61,934 nucleotides of DNA from an uncultured Chitinophagaceae bacterium (GCA_903895845.1 CAITVK010000113.1:1-61934); one strand, 5' to 3'; positions 16,879-27,179 are shown, counted from the stretch's first letter. Numbers and translations are program-made. The notes: a model not told the origin generated them from the sequence alone.

Positions 16879-19800
16879 ATGGCTATACGCGTAGCAATCA
16901 ACCACAAGACTACTTACAGTTACGACAGACCAGTGTCTTTGTCTCCCCACATTTTCAGGTTGCGCCCGGCTGTACATTCCCGAACACCCATTGAGGCTTA
17001 TGCCTTTAAGATATCTCCCAAGAATCATTTTATCAACTGGCAACAAGACCCGTTTGGTAACTATCAGGCAAGGGTGGTTTTTCCTGAACAGACTACAGAA
17101 TTGAGTGTGGAAGTGGAAGTGATTGCCGATATGGTAGTCATCAATCCGTTTGATTTCTTTGTGGAGGAATATGCCGAGAAGTTTCCATTTACCTATGCGG
17201 CGCATTTGCAAAAGGAGCTGATTCCTTACTTCGAAATAACAGATGATGGCGAATTGTTGAATGAATGGCTGGAGAATCTGGAAGTGGAACCAAAGATGAG
17301 TATCAACGACTTTCTGGTATTCATTAATAGAAAAGTTTATTTAGATATTAACTACTCTATCCGGATGGAAGCGGGTGTACAGACTGCCGAAGAAACGCTT
17401 GAAAAGAAGCTAGGGTCTTGTAGAGATAGTGCTTGGTTATTGGTACAGATACTTCGTCACTTAGGATTAGCGGCCAGGTTTGTTTCGGGTTATTTAGTTC
17501 AATTAACTTCTGATATAAAATCATTGGATGGTCCTTCAGGTCCTGAACAAGATTTTACCGATTTGCACGCCTGGACAGAAGTTTATATTCCTGGTGCTGG
17601 CTGGATAGGATTAGATCCTACTTCGGGATTGTTTGCTGGTGAAGGGCATATTCCATTGGCTTGTACGCCGCATTATACCAGTGCGGCCCCTGTGGTTGGC
17701 GCGACTGATAAATGCGAAACGACCTTTGATTTCTCCAATACGGTTACCCGTATTCATGAAGATCCACGAGTAACCAAACCATATACCGAAGCGCAATGGG
17801 CAGCCATTGATGCAACGGGCTATTTGATAGATGCAGACTTAGAAGCGGGCGATGTGCGTATGACGATGGGAGGGGAGCCAACCTTTGTTTCGGTTGACGA
17901 TATGGAAGATCCTCAATGGAATACCACTGCCGATGGTTTACACAAACGTATTCTGGCGCATGACTTAATATTCAGACTGAGAGATCAGTTTGGAAAAGAT
18001 GGAATGTTGCATTATGGTCAGGGTAAATGGTATCCAGGTGAGCCATTGCCTCGTTGGCAATATGGGTTATTCTGGCGTAAGGATGGGCTGCCAGTCTGGA
18101 AGAATAAAGACCTGATGGCATTGGAAACCCATAAAAAGAAATACAATTATAAAGATGCCGAGAAAGTAGCAAAGGAACTAGCTAAACGTTTGGCGGTGCA
18201 TACCGATAATGTGATGCCTGCTTATGAGGATACGTTTTACTTTTTATGGACCGAAGGAAAGTTGCCCGTAAATGTAGATCCACTGAAGGCGAATCTTAAA
18301 GACAGTATTGAACGCAGAACGTTGGCTACACTGTTAGATAAAGGATTGGAAAATCCAACAGGTTTTGTATTGCCATTGGAATGGAATTATTGGAACCAGA
18401 AATGGCGTAGTTGTCAGTGGCAACTAAATAGACTACACCTTTTCTTGATTCCGGGTAACTCGCCTGTGGGTTTGCGTTTGCCTTTAGATTCTTTGCCAGC
18501 AGTAGCCAAAGAAAAAGAGCCGCAACAAGTAGAAAGAAGTTTGTTTGAAGATTTGCCAGAACTGGAAGATTACCATACGAGTATTGAAAGCCGATATGGT
18601 GAAGTAACGGTGCATGAAGCGCCCCCAGACAGACTAAAACAATACGAAGAAGAACGTAAGAAAGACGCAGAAGCAAAGAAGGGTATCAAAGAAAAGGAAG
18701 GAGTAAAGAAACCAGAGCCTAAGAAAGAAGAGGAGAAAGCGGCAGGTAATGAACCGGTATTTGAAGTATACACCATCAAGAAAAGCTTGTGTGTAGAAGC
18801 AAGAGAAGGGATCATCTACATATTTATTCCGCCAGTAGATTATATAGAGCATTACTTGGATTTAGTTGCTTCTATAGAGGCTACGGCAGAGAAGTTGAAG
18901 ATACCAGTTCGTATTGAGGGGTATGAACCACCAAGAGATTACCGTATGGAACGCATGGTTGTTTCGCCAGATCCGGGGGTAATTGAAGTGAATATTCATC
19001 CATCTAGAAACTGGGACGAACTAAAGAGTAATATCAATACCCTTTATGAGCAAGCCTTCTTATCTCGTTTAGGGACTGAGAAGTTTATGATTGATGGAAG
19101 GCATACAGGCACTGGCGGTGGTAACCACATTACCATTGGTGGTGCTGTGCCAAGTGATAGTCCCATCCTGCGCCGCCCCGATGTGTTGCGAAGTCTCATT
19201 ACATACTGGCAACATCATCCGGGATTATCCTATCTGTTCTCTGGTTCTTTTATTGGACCAACTAGTCAGGCGCCCCGTTTTGATGAAGGCTTGAATGAGA
19301 AATTGTACGAAATGGAGATTGCCTTTAGTCAGGTACCAGAAGGCGGATTCATTCCTTTCTGGATGGTGGACAGGTTGTTTAGGCATTTGTTAACTGACTT
19401 AACGGGCAATACGCACCGTGCAGAGTTCTGTATAGACAAATTATTCTCTCCAGACTCTTCCTCGGGAAGGTTAGGTATTCTGGAACTACGCGCCTTCGAT
19501 ATGCCACCTCACAAACAGATGAGTCTGGTACAGATGATATTAATCCGTGGATTGATAGCTATGTTCTGGAATAATCCATACAAACACGACCTGGTGCGTT
19601 GGGGTACAGAATTGCATGACAAGTTTATGTTGCCTTACTACGTTAGGGAAGATTTAAAACAAGTAGTAAAAGACTTGAACGGAGCAGATTATCCATTCGA
19701 TATCAGTTGGTTCGAACCATTCTTCGAGTTCCGTTTCCCTCACTATGGCACCATTAAAGTGCAAGGTGTTGAGCTAGAAATAAGAATGGGTATTGAACCT

Positions 19801-20406
19801 TGGAATGTTTTAGGAGAAGAGATGAGTAGCAGCGGCACGGCTCGCTTTGTAGATTCTTCTTTGGAAAGAGTTCAGGTAAAACTCACAGGAATGAATGATG
19901 CCCGTTATATCCTTTTATGCAATGGTGCAAGAGTTCCATTAAGAGCTACTGATATAAAAGGAGAATATGTTTGTGGCGTTCGTTATCGGGCCTGGCAACC
20001 ACCGAGCGCCTTGCATCCGACTATTGGCGTAGATACACCGCTAACTTTTGATATAGTAGATGTTTGGAATGGACGAAGCATTGGCGGTTGTACTTATTAT
20101 GTTTCTCATCCGGGTGGTAGAAGTTATGATACATTCCCTATCAATAGTTATGAGGCAGAATCCAGACGTGTGAATCGTTTCTGGAATCAAGGCTTCACAC
20201 CAGAAGCATTGCAGGAACATATCTCTGAGATTATCCTACAGCCTAGAAGTTTACCTAATAAAGAGGCATTGGCAAGTGTTCAGCACTACATAAAAGAGAA
20301 CAGAATTCCGTTTCTTTTCGATCCTCCACCATTAGAAGTGAACAAGGAATACCCAGCTACCTTAGATTTGCGCCAAAGTTGGAGTAAGAGAAACAAGGGG
20401 AATTGA
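16879..20406 (+). CDS. Transglutaminase-like protein with C-terminal DUF2126 domain
   Basis: A 1175-residue cytoplasmic protein. Residues 1-90 form the Bact_transglu_N beta domain (NHKTTYSYDRPVSLSPHIFR). The transglutaminase core follows with a full Cys-His-Asp triad: Cys181 in KLGSCRDSAWLL, His230 in FTDLHAWTEVY and Asp246 in GWIGLDPTSG. Residues about 320-1100 form the large DUF2126 region (GDVRMTMGGEPTFVS, GGNHITIGGA, RFPHYGTIKVQG), interrupted at about 575-625 by a Lys/Glu-rich low-complexity insert. Proteins of this type are probably peptidases or amidases, often encoded with alpha-E and circularly permuted ATP-grasp genes. None of these partners is next to it here. The length is normal for the two-domain form. 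Confidence 0.93.
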   Translation: MAIRVAINHKTTYSYDRPVSLSPHIFRLRPAVHSRTPIEAYAFKISPKNHFINWQQDPFGNYQARVVFPEQTTELSVEVEVIADMVVINPFDFFVEEYAEKFPFTYAAHLQKELIPYFEITDDGELLNEWLENLEVEPKMSINDFLVFINRKVYLDINYSIRMEAGVQTAEETLEKKLGSCRDSAWLLVQILRHLGLAARFVSGYLVQLTSDIKSLDGPSGPEQDFTDLHAWTEVYIPGAGWIGLDPTSGLFAGEGHIPLACTPHYTSAAPVVGATDKCETTFDFSNTVTRIHEDPRVTKPYTEAQWAAIDATGYLIDADLEAGDVRMTMGGEPTFVSVDDMEDPQWNTTADGLHKRILAHDLIFRLRDQFGKDGMLHYGQGKWYPGEPLPRWQYGLFWRKDGLPVWKNKDLMALETHKKKYNYKDAEKVAKELAKRLAVHTDNVMPAYEDTFYFLWTEGKLPVNVDPLKANLKDSIERRTLATLLDKGLENPTGFVLPLEWNYWNQKWRSCQWQLNRLHLFLIPGNSPVGLRLPLDSLPAVAKEKEPQQVERSLFEDLPELEDYHTSIESRYGEVTVHEAPPDRLKQYEEERKKDAEAKKGIKEKEGVKKPEPKKEEEKAAGNEPVFEVYTIKKSLCVEAREGIIYIFIPPVDYIEHYLDLVASIEATAEKLKIPVRIEGYEPPRDYRMERMVVSPDPGVIEVNIHPSRNWDELKSNINTLYEQAFLSRLGTEKFMIDGRHTGTGGGNHITIGGAVPSDSPILRRPDVLRSLITYWQHHPGLSYLFSGSFIGPTSQAPRFDEGLNEKLYEMEIAFSQVPEGGFIPFWMVDRLFRHLLTDLTGNTHRAEFCIDKLFSPDSSSGRLGILELRAFDMPPHKQMSLVQMILIRGLIAMFWNNPYKHDLVRWGTELHDKFMLPYYVREDLKQVVKDLNGADYPFDISWFEPFFEFRFPHYGTIKVQGVELEIRMGIEPWNVLGEEMSSSGTARFVDSSLERVQVKLTGMNDARYILLCNGARVPLRATDIKGEYVCGVRYRAWQPPSALHPTIGVDTPLTFDIVDVWNGRSIGGCTYYVSHPGGRSYDTFPINSYEAESRRVNRFWNQGFTPEALQEHISEIILQPRSLPNKEALASVQHYIKENRIPFLFDPPPLEVNKEYPATLDLRQSWSKRNKGN

Positions 20407-20447
20407 GAATTGATAATTTAGGAGGAACCGAAATCCATTTTAGTGAG

Positions 20448-20576
20448 ATGAATATTATTGCTGATAAGATAAAACGGTCAAAAGTTAAATACAATAGACT
20501 TAAATGGGGATTAGCCTGTGTTAATATTGCCTATGTTGTCATAGTAATTGGGCTATTTTTTATGATAAAGCACTAG
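20448..20576 (+). CDS. Small single-pass membrane protein
   Basis: A 42-residue frame reads MNIIADKIKRSKVKYNRLKW, then one hydrophobic helix GLACVNIAYVVIVIGLFFMI and KH. The basic N-terminal part followed by a membrane segment suggests a small inner-membrane protein with its N-terminus inside. It lies between the transglutaminase gene and the membrane protein gene at 20607. Its stop codon is 30 bases before the latter, so the two probably form a unit. A purine-rich GGAGGAACC occurs 18 bases upstream of the ATG. There is no similarity I can name. Confidence 0.5.
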   Translation: MNIIADKIKRSKVKYNRLKWGLACVNIAYVVIVIGLFFMIKH

Positions 20577-20606
20577 TTGAATTTTTGTTTGAAAATAACT
20601 AAACTT

Positions 20607-21092
20607 ATGGTATTAAGTGGAACTACTAAGGACTATATCATATTGAAGGTATTGCCAATTTCTTTGTTTTTTGGTCTGGGATTTTACTTTCTTTTAAAAG
20701 AAAATATTGAGACATCAATTATAATAGCTGTTTTGTTTAATCTAATAGGAATAGTTGTTTTTAGTGTAAGAATCTATTTTAAAAAACTAAAATCATTAAA
20801 AATAGTTGACGGGATAATTCAAATAGACGAAGAGGAAGTTTCCCCCAAAAGTATAATGACATTAACTCCTTATGTTTATTCCGGACAGCGAAGTTTGGTC
20901 TCATTAGAGACATTACAGATATGGATTAAAAAAAATGATGCCAACGAAACTCTTGAGACTCATTACATTTTGCTGAAACCGACTACAATAATCAATAAGA
21001 AATCAAAAACACTAACTACCCTTTTTGCGGTGTTTCCTGAACTTGAAAGCAAATTGAAAATAGAAATTGATATAGATACAAGTAATACTTGA
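20607..21092 (+). CDS. Two-segment membrane protein, function unknown
   Basis: A 161-residue protein with two hydrophobic segments near the N-terminus (ILKVLPISLFFGLGFYFLL and SIIIAVLFNLIGIVVFSVRI). A cytoplasmic domain follows (LKSLKIVDGIIQIDEEEVS, HYILLKPTTIINKKSK) that reads like a short beta-rich PH-like module. The general design matches the STM3941-like gene at 10350, but the signature residues are absent. The ATG at 20607 is preferred over a TTG ten codons upstream that abuts the preceding small gene. Confidence 0.55.
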   Translation: MVLSGTTKDYIILKVLPISLFFGLGFYFLLKENIETSIIIAVLFNLIGIVVFSVRIYFKKLKSLKIVDGIIQIDEEEVSPKSIMTLTPYVYSGQRSLVSLETLQIWIKKNDANETLETHYILLKPTTIINKKSKTLTTLFAVFPELESKLKIEIDIDTSNT

Positions 21093-21180
21093 TTACATAA
21101 AACACCCATGTTTGCGTATTATTCAACTGCGTAAAAAAAGGTAATAATATCGAATAGTTGATTCTTCTATACCTTTCGGT

Positions 21181-21188
21181 TACATTTG
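21181..21188 (+). promoter_or_regulatory. -7 box TACATTTG upstream of prfC
   Basis: It matches TAnnTTTG 82 bases before the prfC start. The hairpin at 21202-21238 lies between this box and the gene. Confidence 0.6.
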
Positions 21189-21201
21189 CCACGACAACGA
21201 G

Positions 21202-21238
21202 AGAGCCTATAAGGTTTAAAAACTTTATAGGCTCTTTT
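21202..21238 (+). terminator. Terminator-like hairpin in the prfC leader
   Basis: AGAGCCTATAAGG and CTTTATAGGCTCT form a stem around TTTAAAAA and are followed by TTTA. Because it sits downstream of a promoter box and upstream of the ORF, it may be a leader attenuator or stabilising hairpin, not just the end of the previous unit. Confidence 0.55.
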
Positions 21239-21270
21239 ACACAAAAGAAAGTGGAACAATTAATTTAGAC

Positions 21271-22860
21271 ATGAAATTTGAGAAGGAAATAAATCGCCGT
21301 AAAACGTTTGCCATCATATCCCACCCCGATGCGGGAAAGACGACACTGACTGAAAAGCTGTTGTTGTTTGGAGGTGCCATACAAACTGCTGGTGCTGTAA
21401 AGAGTAATAAGATTAAGAAACATGCCACCAGTGACTTCATGGAAATTGAACGTCAAAGGGGTATCAGTGTGGCAACGAGTGTGATGACTTTTGAGTATGA
21501 AGGCTTTCTCATTAACCTCTTGGATACTCCTGGTCACAAGGACTTTGCCGAGGATACTTACAGAACCCTTACCGCAGTGGATTCTGTTATCTTGGTGATT
21601 GACAGCGTGAATGGGGTGGAAGACCAGACCCGCAGACTGATGGAGGTTTGCCGTATGCGTGATACCCCTGTGATTGTATTTGTAAACAAGATGGATAGGG
21701 ATGGTAAGAATCCTTTTTACCTGATGGAAGAGATAGAGAATGAACTGAAACTAACCCTTCATCCAATGACTTGGCCTATCAATAGTGGGAAGGATTTTAA
21801 GGGCGTGTATAATCTCTCCAATAAAAGTCTTCGCTTATTTGCTGCTAGTACAAAGGGGGAAGAAGAGGAAACTACTTTCGCTATTTCTGATTTGAGCGAT
21901 TCTATCCTTCAAGCAAAAATTGGTGATAGAGATGCCAGTCAACTGCGTGAAGATGTGGAACTGATTGATGGCGTTTATGGAGAATTGAAAAACGATGATT
22001 ACTTGACTGGTAAAGTGGCTCCTGTATTCTTTGGTAGTGCGGTTAATAACTTTGGGGTACAGGAAATGCTGGATACCTTTATCAAGATTGCACCGGTGCC
22101 TCGTAGCAGAGAGACTTCTGTTCGGTTATTAGAAGTAGGAGAAGACAAATTCAGTGGGTTTATCTTTAAGATACATGCCAACCTTGACCCTAAACACCGC
22201 GACCGTATTGCTTTCCTTCGGGTATGTAGCGGTCGTTTTGAGCGTAACAAATACTTCCATCATGTGCGTTTAGATAAGGACATCCGTTTTAGTAATCCGT
22301 ATTCTTTCCTCGCTCGTAGTAAAGATGTAATCGACGATGCCTATCCTGGTGATGTGGTTGGTTTGTTTGATACGGGTAACTTCAAGATTGGCGATACCTT
22401 GACCGAAGGTGAGAACTTTTACTTTACTGGTATTCCTACTTTCTCCCCTGAGATATTTAAGGAGTTGGTTAATAAAGACCCCATGAAGACCAAGCAACTA
22501 GAGAAAGGGATTAGTCAGTTAACGGATGAAGGAGTTGCACAGTTGTTTACCCAGTTTGGAGGCAATAAAAAGATAATAGGTTGTGTGGGAGATCTACAAT
22601 TTGAGGTGATTCAATACCGTCTGTTACAAGAGTATGGTGCGGCGTGTGAGTTCAGGACGATGCCTTTCTATAAAGCTTGCTGGTTGACCAGTAAGGATAG
22701 TAAAAAACTGGAAGACTTCCTTCGTTTCAAACAACAGAACAGTGCCGCCGACAAAGACGGAAACCCTGTTTACCTAGCCCAAAGTGAATGGTTTTTGAAT
22801 ACAGAAATCACCAACAATCCCGACATACAGTTCCACTTTACGAATGAGGTGAATAAGTAA
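21271..22860 (+). CDS. prfC: Peptide chain release factor 3
   Basis: A 529-residue translational GTPase that recycles RF1/RF2 from the ribosome after termination. GTPase motifs are G1 [13 protein letters not shown], the switch region [21 protein letters not shown]3 [16 protein letters not shown] and G4 NKMDRDG. The RF3-specific [16 protein letters not shown] follows G1, and the C-terminal domain carries [20 protein letters not shown] plus [13 protein letters not shown]. The length agrees with the family (about 528). It has its own promoter box and a hairpin-containing leader. Confidence 0.96.
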   Translation: MKFEKEINRRKTFAIISHPDAGKTTLTEKLLLFGGAIQTAGAVKSNKIKKHATSDFMEIERQRGISVATSVMTFEYEGFLINLLDTPGHKDFAEDTYRTLTAVDSVILVIDSVNGVEDQTRRLMEVCRMRDTPVIVFVNKMDRDGKNPFYLMEEIENELKLTLHPMTWPINSGKDFKGVYNLSNKSLRLFAASTKGEEEETTFAISDLSDSILQAKIGDRDASQLREDVELIDGVYGELKNDDYLTGKVAPVFFGSAVNNFGVQEMLDTFIKIAPVPRSRETSVRLLEVGEDKFSGFIFKIHANLDPKHRDRIAFLRVCSGRFERNKYFHHVRLDKDIRFSNPYSFLARSKDVIDDAYPGDVVGLFDTGNFKIGDTLTEGENFYFTGIPTFSPEIFKELVNKDPMKTKQLEKGISQLTDEGVAQLFTQFGGNKKIIGCVGDLQFEVIQYRLLQEYGAACEFRTMPFYKACWLTSKDSKKLEDFLRFKQQNSAADKDGNPVYLAQSEWFLNTEITNNPDIQFHFTNEVNK

Positions 22861-22861
22861 G

Positions 22862-22977
22862 CACTAAGTTATGAGTTATAAGTTATATGTCATGGAAGAA
22901 AAAAGTGTATACTATAATTTTTACTTTACTCCTTTTTGCTTAAAACTCATAACTCATAACTTATAACTTATATCTAC
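22862..22977. repeat. Heptanucleotide repeats with inverted arms
   Basis: The left arm (about 22863-22890) reads CTAAGTTATGAGTTATAAGT. The right arm (about 22944-22970) reads AACTCATAACTCATAACTTA, then TAACTTATA. Both have a 7-bp period and are inverses of each other. They fill the gap between prfC and the convergent hydrolase gene. Confidence 0.8.
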
Positions 22978-22980
22978 TAT

Positions 22981-24207
22981 CTATTCCTCCGTACTCGTAG
23001 TGTCTATTTTGCCATTAAAGACAGAAGTAATTCTTCTAGAACCGTAGATGCTTTTATTGAATTTGTTACCTAATACAATTAGGGTGGCGCTGTCTTTTAC
23101 CAAGCGGGTAAATACAGTGTTATTGCCATGCCACCAACCATTATGATACACGATAGTCTCATTCGGGCCAATCAATAATCTCCAGCCTAGTCCGTAGTTA
23201 CGTTCGCCACGGTGTTCATTGCTGTAACCTTTAAACGCCATTTCAAGCGAAGGCTTACTCACAAAACTTCCTTCATACAAGGCTTTATCCCATTGCAACA
23301 TATCCCTCACCGTACTGTAAACGCATTTGTCACCATACACGCAATCAAACTTTTCTACTCGTTGTGGCGTCTTGCCCATGTAGGAAGGATTGAAGTTGGG
23401 GATGTCTTTCTTGGTGAATATAAAAGTATTAGTCATCCCCAAAGGGGTAAAAACACTGTCCTTCATAAATTGAGGGAATGGTGTACCCGTCACTTTTTCT
23501 ACAACCAATGCCAGCAGCACATAGTTGGTGTTACAATACTTAAATACCCTGTTTGGGCTAGCTTCTATCGGTGGTCTTTTGTTTGCCATCCAATCCAATA
23601 CATCTTGGTTGGTGGCCAATCCTTCAAAGCCTTTTCCTTTATTAACAACACCAGTTTTTACCAAGATACTCCTACCGCGTTTGTTTAACTTTCTAACGTA
23701 CTGATAGCTTCTACCCCCTTCCATAAACTCCAGGTAGTTAGGAAGTCCACTTCTATGCGTCAACAAATCTTTGATAGTCACGCCCTCATAAGGGAAAGTT
23801 GGTAAGTATAGTTTTACATTGTCGTCAAGATTTATCTTTCCTTCATCCATCAACCTCAAAACAGTCATAGCTGTGAATGTTTTTGATATGGATGCCAGGT
23901 GAAAAGTAGTAGTGGCAGTAATGGGTTCTTTAGTACTGAAGTTGGCATATCCATGATAATCTTCAAATACGATATCACCATTCTTTGCAGCCAATATAGC
24001 TCCATTGAAGCCTCTTTGCAACAACACATTCTTGTATAGCGGAGTGATGGCGTTGTAATAATATTCCTTTTCCTTCTTAGTAAGCTCTGTAAAGTGTGAG
24101 GTCGTGTCAATGCCAGCATAGTGCTTTACCACTGGTGCTTTTGGCGTAGCCGTTCCACAAGACATTAACAGATAAATAAGAAAAGGAAAAATCATTTTTT
24201 GAAACAT
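22981..24207 (-). CDS. Lipoprotein serine hydrolase of the class C beta-lactamase fold
   Basis: A 408-residue protein with a lipoprotein signal ending LLMSCG (Cys17), so it is probably anchored in the cell envelope. Catalytic motifs of the beta-lactamase/DD-peptidase (family S12) fold are present: SISK (Ser106 to Lys109), a Tyr-x-Asn motif in KYCNTNYVLL, and HNGWWHG near residue 350 in place of KTG. Supporting sequence includes LLTHRSGLPNYLEF and FTPLGMTNT. Members range from D-aminopeptidases to esterases. True beta-lactamase activity is not implied. The gene is convergent with prfC across heptanucleotide repeats. Confidence 0.85.
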   Translation of the reverse strand: MFQKMIFPFLIYLLMSCGTATPKAPVVKHYAGIDTTSHFTELTKKEKEYYYNAITPLYKNVLLQRGFNGAILAAKNGDIVFEDYHGYANFSTKEPITATTTFHLASISKTFTAMTVLRLMDEGKINLDDNVKLYLPTFPYEGVTIKDLLTHRSGLPNYLEFMEGGRSYQYVRKLNKRGRSILVKTGVVNKGKGFEGLATNQDVLDWMANKRPPIEASPNRVFKYCNTNYVLLALVVEKVTGTPFPQFMKDSVFTPLGMTNTFIFTKKDIPNFNPSYMGKTPQRVEKFDCVYGDKCVYSTVRDMLQWDKALYEGSFVSKPSLEMAFKGYSNEHRGERNYGLGWRLLIGPNETIVYHNGWWHGNNTVFTRLVKDSATLIVLGNKFNKSIYGSRRITSVFNGKIDTTSTEE

Positions 24208-24642
24208 TATTTAGTGATACAATTGGTAATGCAACAAATATAGGGGGTGGACTAAAGGATACCAAACGAAAACGGTAATATGTGGATAGTTATTGTGAGC
24301 AAAGTAATGTCAGTAAGGTATACTTAAAAAAGGATTAAATACGGCAACAACAGAGTCATTTGCACGTAGGAAAGCATCATTTTGCACGAGTCAATATATA
24401 GACTAGGTTTATTTACAGATAGAATATTCCGCTTTAACTGCACATTCGCATAGCGCACAGACCCTTTTCATAGCTTACTAAGGTAATTGCAAAGCCCTTG
24501 ATGGTGTTACAGGGGATTGGCTTTATTAGCTTTGAAATTGACCAGCCTATATATAACATTTGACTTGGCAAGGTCTATCAACCATCAATGATGCTTCCTT
24601 TAATTCACTAGCCATATAATTGGCAGAATACACTTACTACTC
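24208..24642. other. Non-coding gap, nothing recognised
   Basis: This AT-rich stretch of 435 bases lies between the start of the hydrolase gene and the end of the RND gene, both on the minus strand. It should contain the hydrolase promoter, but I see no clear TAnnTTTG box, array, hairpin terminator or conserved RNA. Confidence 0.5.
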
Positions 24643-26982
24643 CTACACCTTATCCTCTTTCTTAGAAGTCCCTAATATTAATACAGGTAATAAAATCAGG
24701 TTAGTAAGTGTTCCAACCACTAAAGTCAGTGACGTGAGCCATCCCAGAGAAGTAGTGCCGCCAAAACTACTGAAGCAAAAGATGATGAAACCTGCAATCA
24801 ATACCAAGGAAGTATAGATGATGCTGATGCCTGTATGACGGATAGTTTGTTCGAGCGTGGGCGTTACTTTTCCATTGAAATGAGGCAGTTCCTGCTTGTA
24901 ATTAATGAGGAACCTTATCGTGACATCAATGGCAATGCCGAGTGCCACACTAAAGACGAGTACCGTTGATGGCTTTAGGGTGATGCCTGCCCAGCCCATG
25001 ACCCCTGCCGTAATAACAAGCGGAATAATGTTGGGAATTAAGGAACATACTAATATCTTGAAGGACTTAAAGAGATATAACATACATAATGTTATAAGTA
25101 AAAATGCCCAACATATACTATCTCTCAACCCTTTGATGATGAAAGAAGAGCCTTCCAAAAAGGTGACGCAACTACCTGTCAGCGTGACTTTATAGGAAGC
25201 CGTATCGAATATTTCATGACTCTTATTTTCCAAATCCGCTATGAACTTAGGCAATTCGTAACTGCCAATATCTTTCATGTTTACACTGATACGTGCTACT
25301 TGTTTGGTACTATCCACAAACCTGCTCATCAGTTTAAGTGCAGCATTACTATTTGCTACAGGCTTAGCTCCACTATCTTGTTTGGGAGCGAGGTAGGCAC
25401 CTAGAAAAGCCATATCTACATCTGCAGGTACATTATAGCTCATACTATCTCCATCAAAATAGGCTTGTTTGGCAAACTTTAATCCTTCTACCAAACTTAG
25501 TGGGCGACCTGCTTCGGGCTTGTTGGCAATGTATTCAGAAAACTCATCAATCTTGGCTAATGGTCGTGTACTACGGATTAGTCCCTTCTTCTTTTTTGTA
25601 TCTACCATTATCTCCAAGGGCATAATCCCTTTGAAGTTGGTTTCAAACCATTTCAGATCAACATATAACTTGTCTGTCTTGGGCATATCATCCACCACAA
25701 ATCCTTCACTCTTTAGCCTGAACAATCCCACAACTGCAAAGATGGTAATAGCGATAGTAATGCCATAAACCCAACGTGCATGATTGAATACCCAATAATC
25801 TACCTTCACCAGAATATCTTCCAGAAACTTATTGCTTAAATAACGAACGTGCTTGGGTTCTGGAGCAGGCAGATAACTAAGTACCGCTGGGATGAAAATG
25901 AGCGAGATGACAAACAGCAACATGATATTGATGCCACTAACCACCCCAAACTCTTGCAGCAAGGCACTGCGTGTGAAGGAAAACACAGCAAACCCGATAG
26001 CGGCAGCAATATTGCAGAAAAGCGTAACAATACCCATACGTCCAACCATGGTTTTGAGGGCTTCTTCTTTATTGCCTGTATCAAGGTAGGCCGTATGGTA
26101 TTTATTGAGGAAGTAAATACAGTTTGGAATGCCAATCACCACAATCAATGGCGGAATAAGGGCTGTTAACAAGGTAATTTTATAGCCACACAACACCATT
26201 GTTGCTACGCTGAATACAACGCCCATCCCCACCACCAATAAACTCATGATAGTAGCACTCACACTACGAAAGAAAAGGAACAAGGTGAAAGCCGATAATA
26301 ACAAGGACCCGATTAGAAAGAACTTCATTTCATCCTTAATCTTATCGCCAATTACCACACGTAGATAAGGCAGTCCACTGATTCGGGTAGTAATACCCGT
26401 TTCCTTCTCGAACCTTCTGATTGGTTCCAGCATGGTGTTAATCAGATAAGTTCGCCTCGGGCTATTAACTGTATCCTGATTCAACGTAATCGCAACAATG
26501 TAACTATTGGTCTGAGGGTTGTAAAGTAAGGTTCTATAAAAAGGCAATCCTTCAAAGGTTCTTCTGTCACTATCCAACGCAGCTTGCGAGGTGTAATTAC
26601 TTTGAAAGATAGACTTAGACCTGAACTTCTTGTTGATGGTATCATTAATCAAATTCAAGGTTACCGGTACACTCAATACATCTTGCACATTAGGGACTGT
26701 CTTCAGCTCCTTACCTAACTGAACAACTGCATTAAAGACTTTAGGTGTAAAGAAATCCTTACTCTCAATGCCTACAACCACTGCTGCTGCGTCTTCGCCA
26801 AACTTATCTTTAAAAGCTTGGAACTCCATAAACTTTGGGTTGTCTACAGGAACAGCACGAGAGAAATCATAGCTCATCTTCACCTGAGATGCCTTGTAAA
26901 CAGCAAATACATTTGCCAACAGCAAGGCAATTAATAACGCAACTCTATTTTTTAAAACAAACGCTCCTAAACGATACCACAT
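24643..26982 (-). CDS. RND-superfamily exporter (MMPL/hydrophobe type)
   Basis: A 779-residue inner membrane protein with the duplicated RND layout. A first helix (residues 14-31) and large loop (about 32-215) precede helices 2-6. A seventh helix (VYGITIAITIFAVVGLFRL) and second large loop (about 430-620) precede the last five helices. Typical stretches are KDKFGEDAAAVVVGIESKDF, IVVIGIPNCIYFLNKYH in helix 4, and VALGIAIDVTIRFLINYKQE in the second half. The group exports hydrophobic molecules such as lipids or hopanoids. Cargo cannot be inferred, and no membrane-fusion or outer-membrane partner is adjacent. Confidence 0.87.
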   Translation of the reverse strand: MWYRLGAFVLKNRVALLIALLLANVFAVYKASQVKMSYDFSRAVPVDNPKFMEFQAFKDKFGEDAAAVVVGIESKDFFTPKVFNAVVQLGKELKTVPNVQDVLSVPVTLNLINDTINKKFRSKSIFQSNYTSQAALDSDRRTFEGLPFYRTLLYNPQTNSYIVAITLNQDTVNSPRRTYLINTMLEPIRRFEKETGITTRISGLPYLRVVIGDKIKDEMKFFLIGSLLLSAFTLFLFFRSVSATIMSLLVVGMGVVFSVATMVLCGYKITLLTALIPPLIVVIGIPNCIYFLNKYHTAYLDTGNKEEALKTMVGRMGIVTLFCNIAAAIGFAVFSFTRSALLQEFGVVSGINIMLLFVISLIFIPAVLSYLPAPEPKHVRYLSNKFLEDILVKVDYWVFNHARWVYGITIAITIFAVVGLFRLKSEGFVVDDMPKTDKLYVDLKWFETNFKGIMPLEIMVDTKKKKGLIRSTRPLAKIDEFSEYIANKPEAGRPLSLVEGLKFAKQAYFDGDSMSYNVPADVDMAFLGAYLAPKQDSGAKPVANSNAALKLMSRFVDSTKQVARISVNMKDIGSYELPKFIADLENKSHEIFDTASYKVTLTGSCVTFLEGSSFIIKGLRDSICWAFLLITLCMLYLFKSFKILVCSLIPNIIPLVITAGVMGWAGITLKPSTVLVFSVALGIAIDVTIRFLINYKQELPHFNGKVTPTLEQTIRHTGISIIYTSLVLIAGFIIFCFSSFGGTTSLGWLTSLTLVVGTLTNLILLPVLILGTSKKEDKV

Positions 26983-26984
26983 AC

Positions 26985-27179
26985 TAGTTAATAGTTATTA
27001 GTTATTAGTTATTAGTTGTAAGTCATGAGACATTGAACAACTTAAACCACCACTACATTCTTACAAACTTTGAATTATATATATATTTCTGCTTCCTTAT
27101 AGCCTATTCCTCATGCCTCATGCTTTATAACTTATAACTTATAACTTATAACTTACGACTTATGACTTATAACTTACGA
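26985..27179. repeat. Heptanucleotide repeats with inverted arms
   Basis: The left arm (about 26987-27030) is TAGTTAT repeated four to five times, ending GTAAGTCATGAG. The right arm (about 27112-27179) is CTCATGC followed by ATAACTT repeated and CTTACGACTTATGACTTAT. The right arm overlaps the stop codon of the gene ending at 27174. Each run has a 7-bp period. Confidence 0.85.

Noticed and set aside
22981-24207. True beta-lactamase (antibiotic resistance)
   Set aside because: HNG replaces KTG and the surrounding sequence fits the broad S12 serine hydrolase/esterase group. Nothing indicates beta-lactam hydrolysis.
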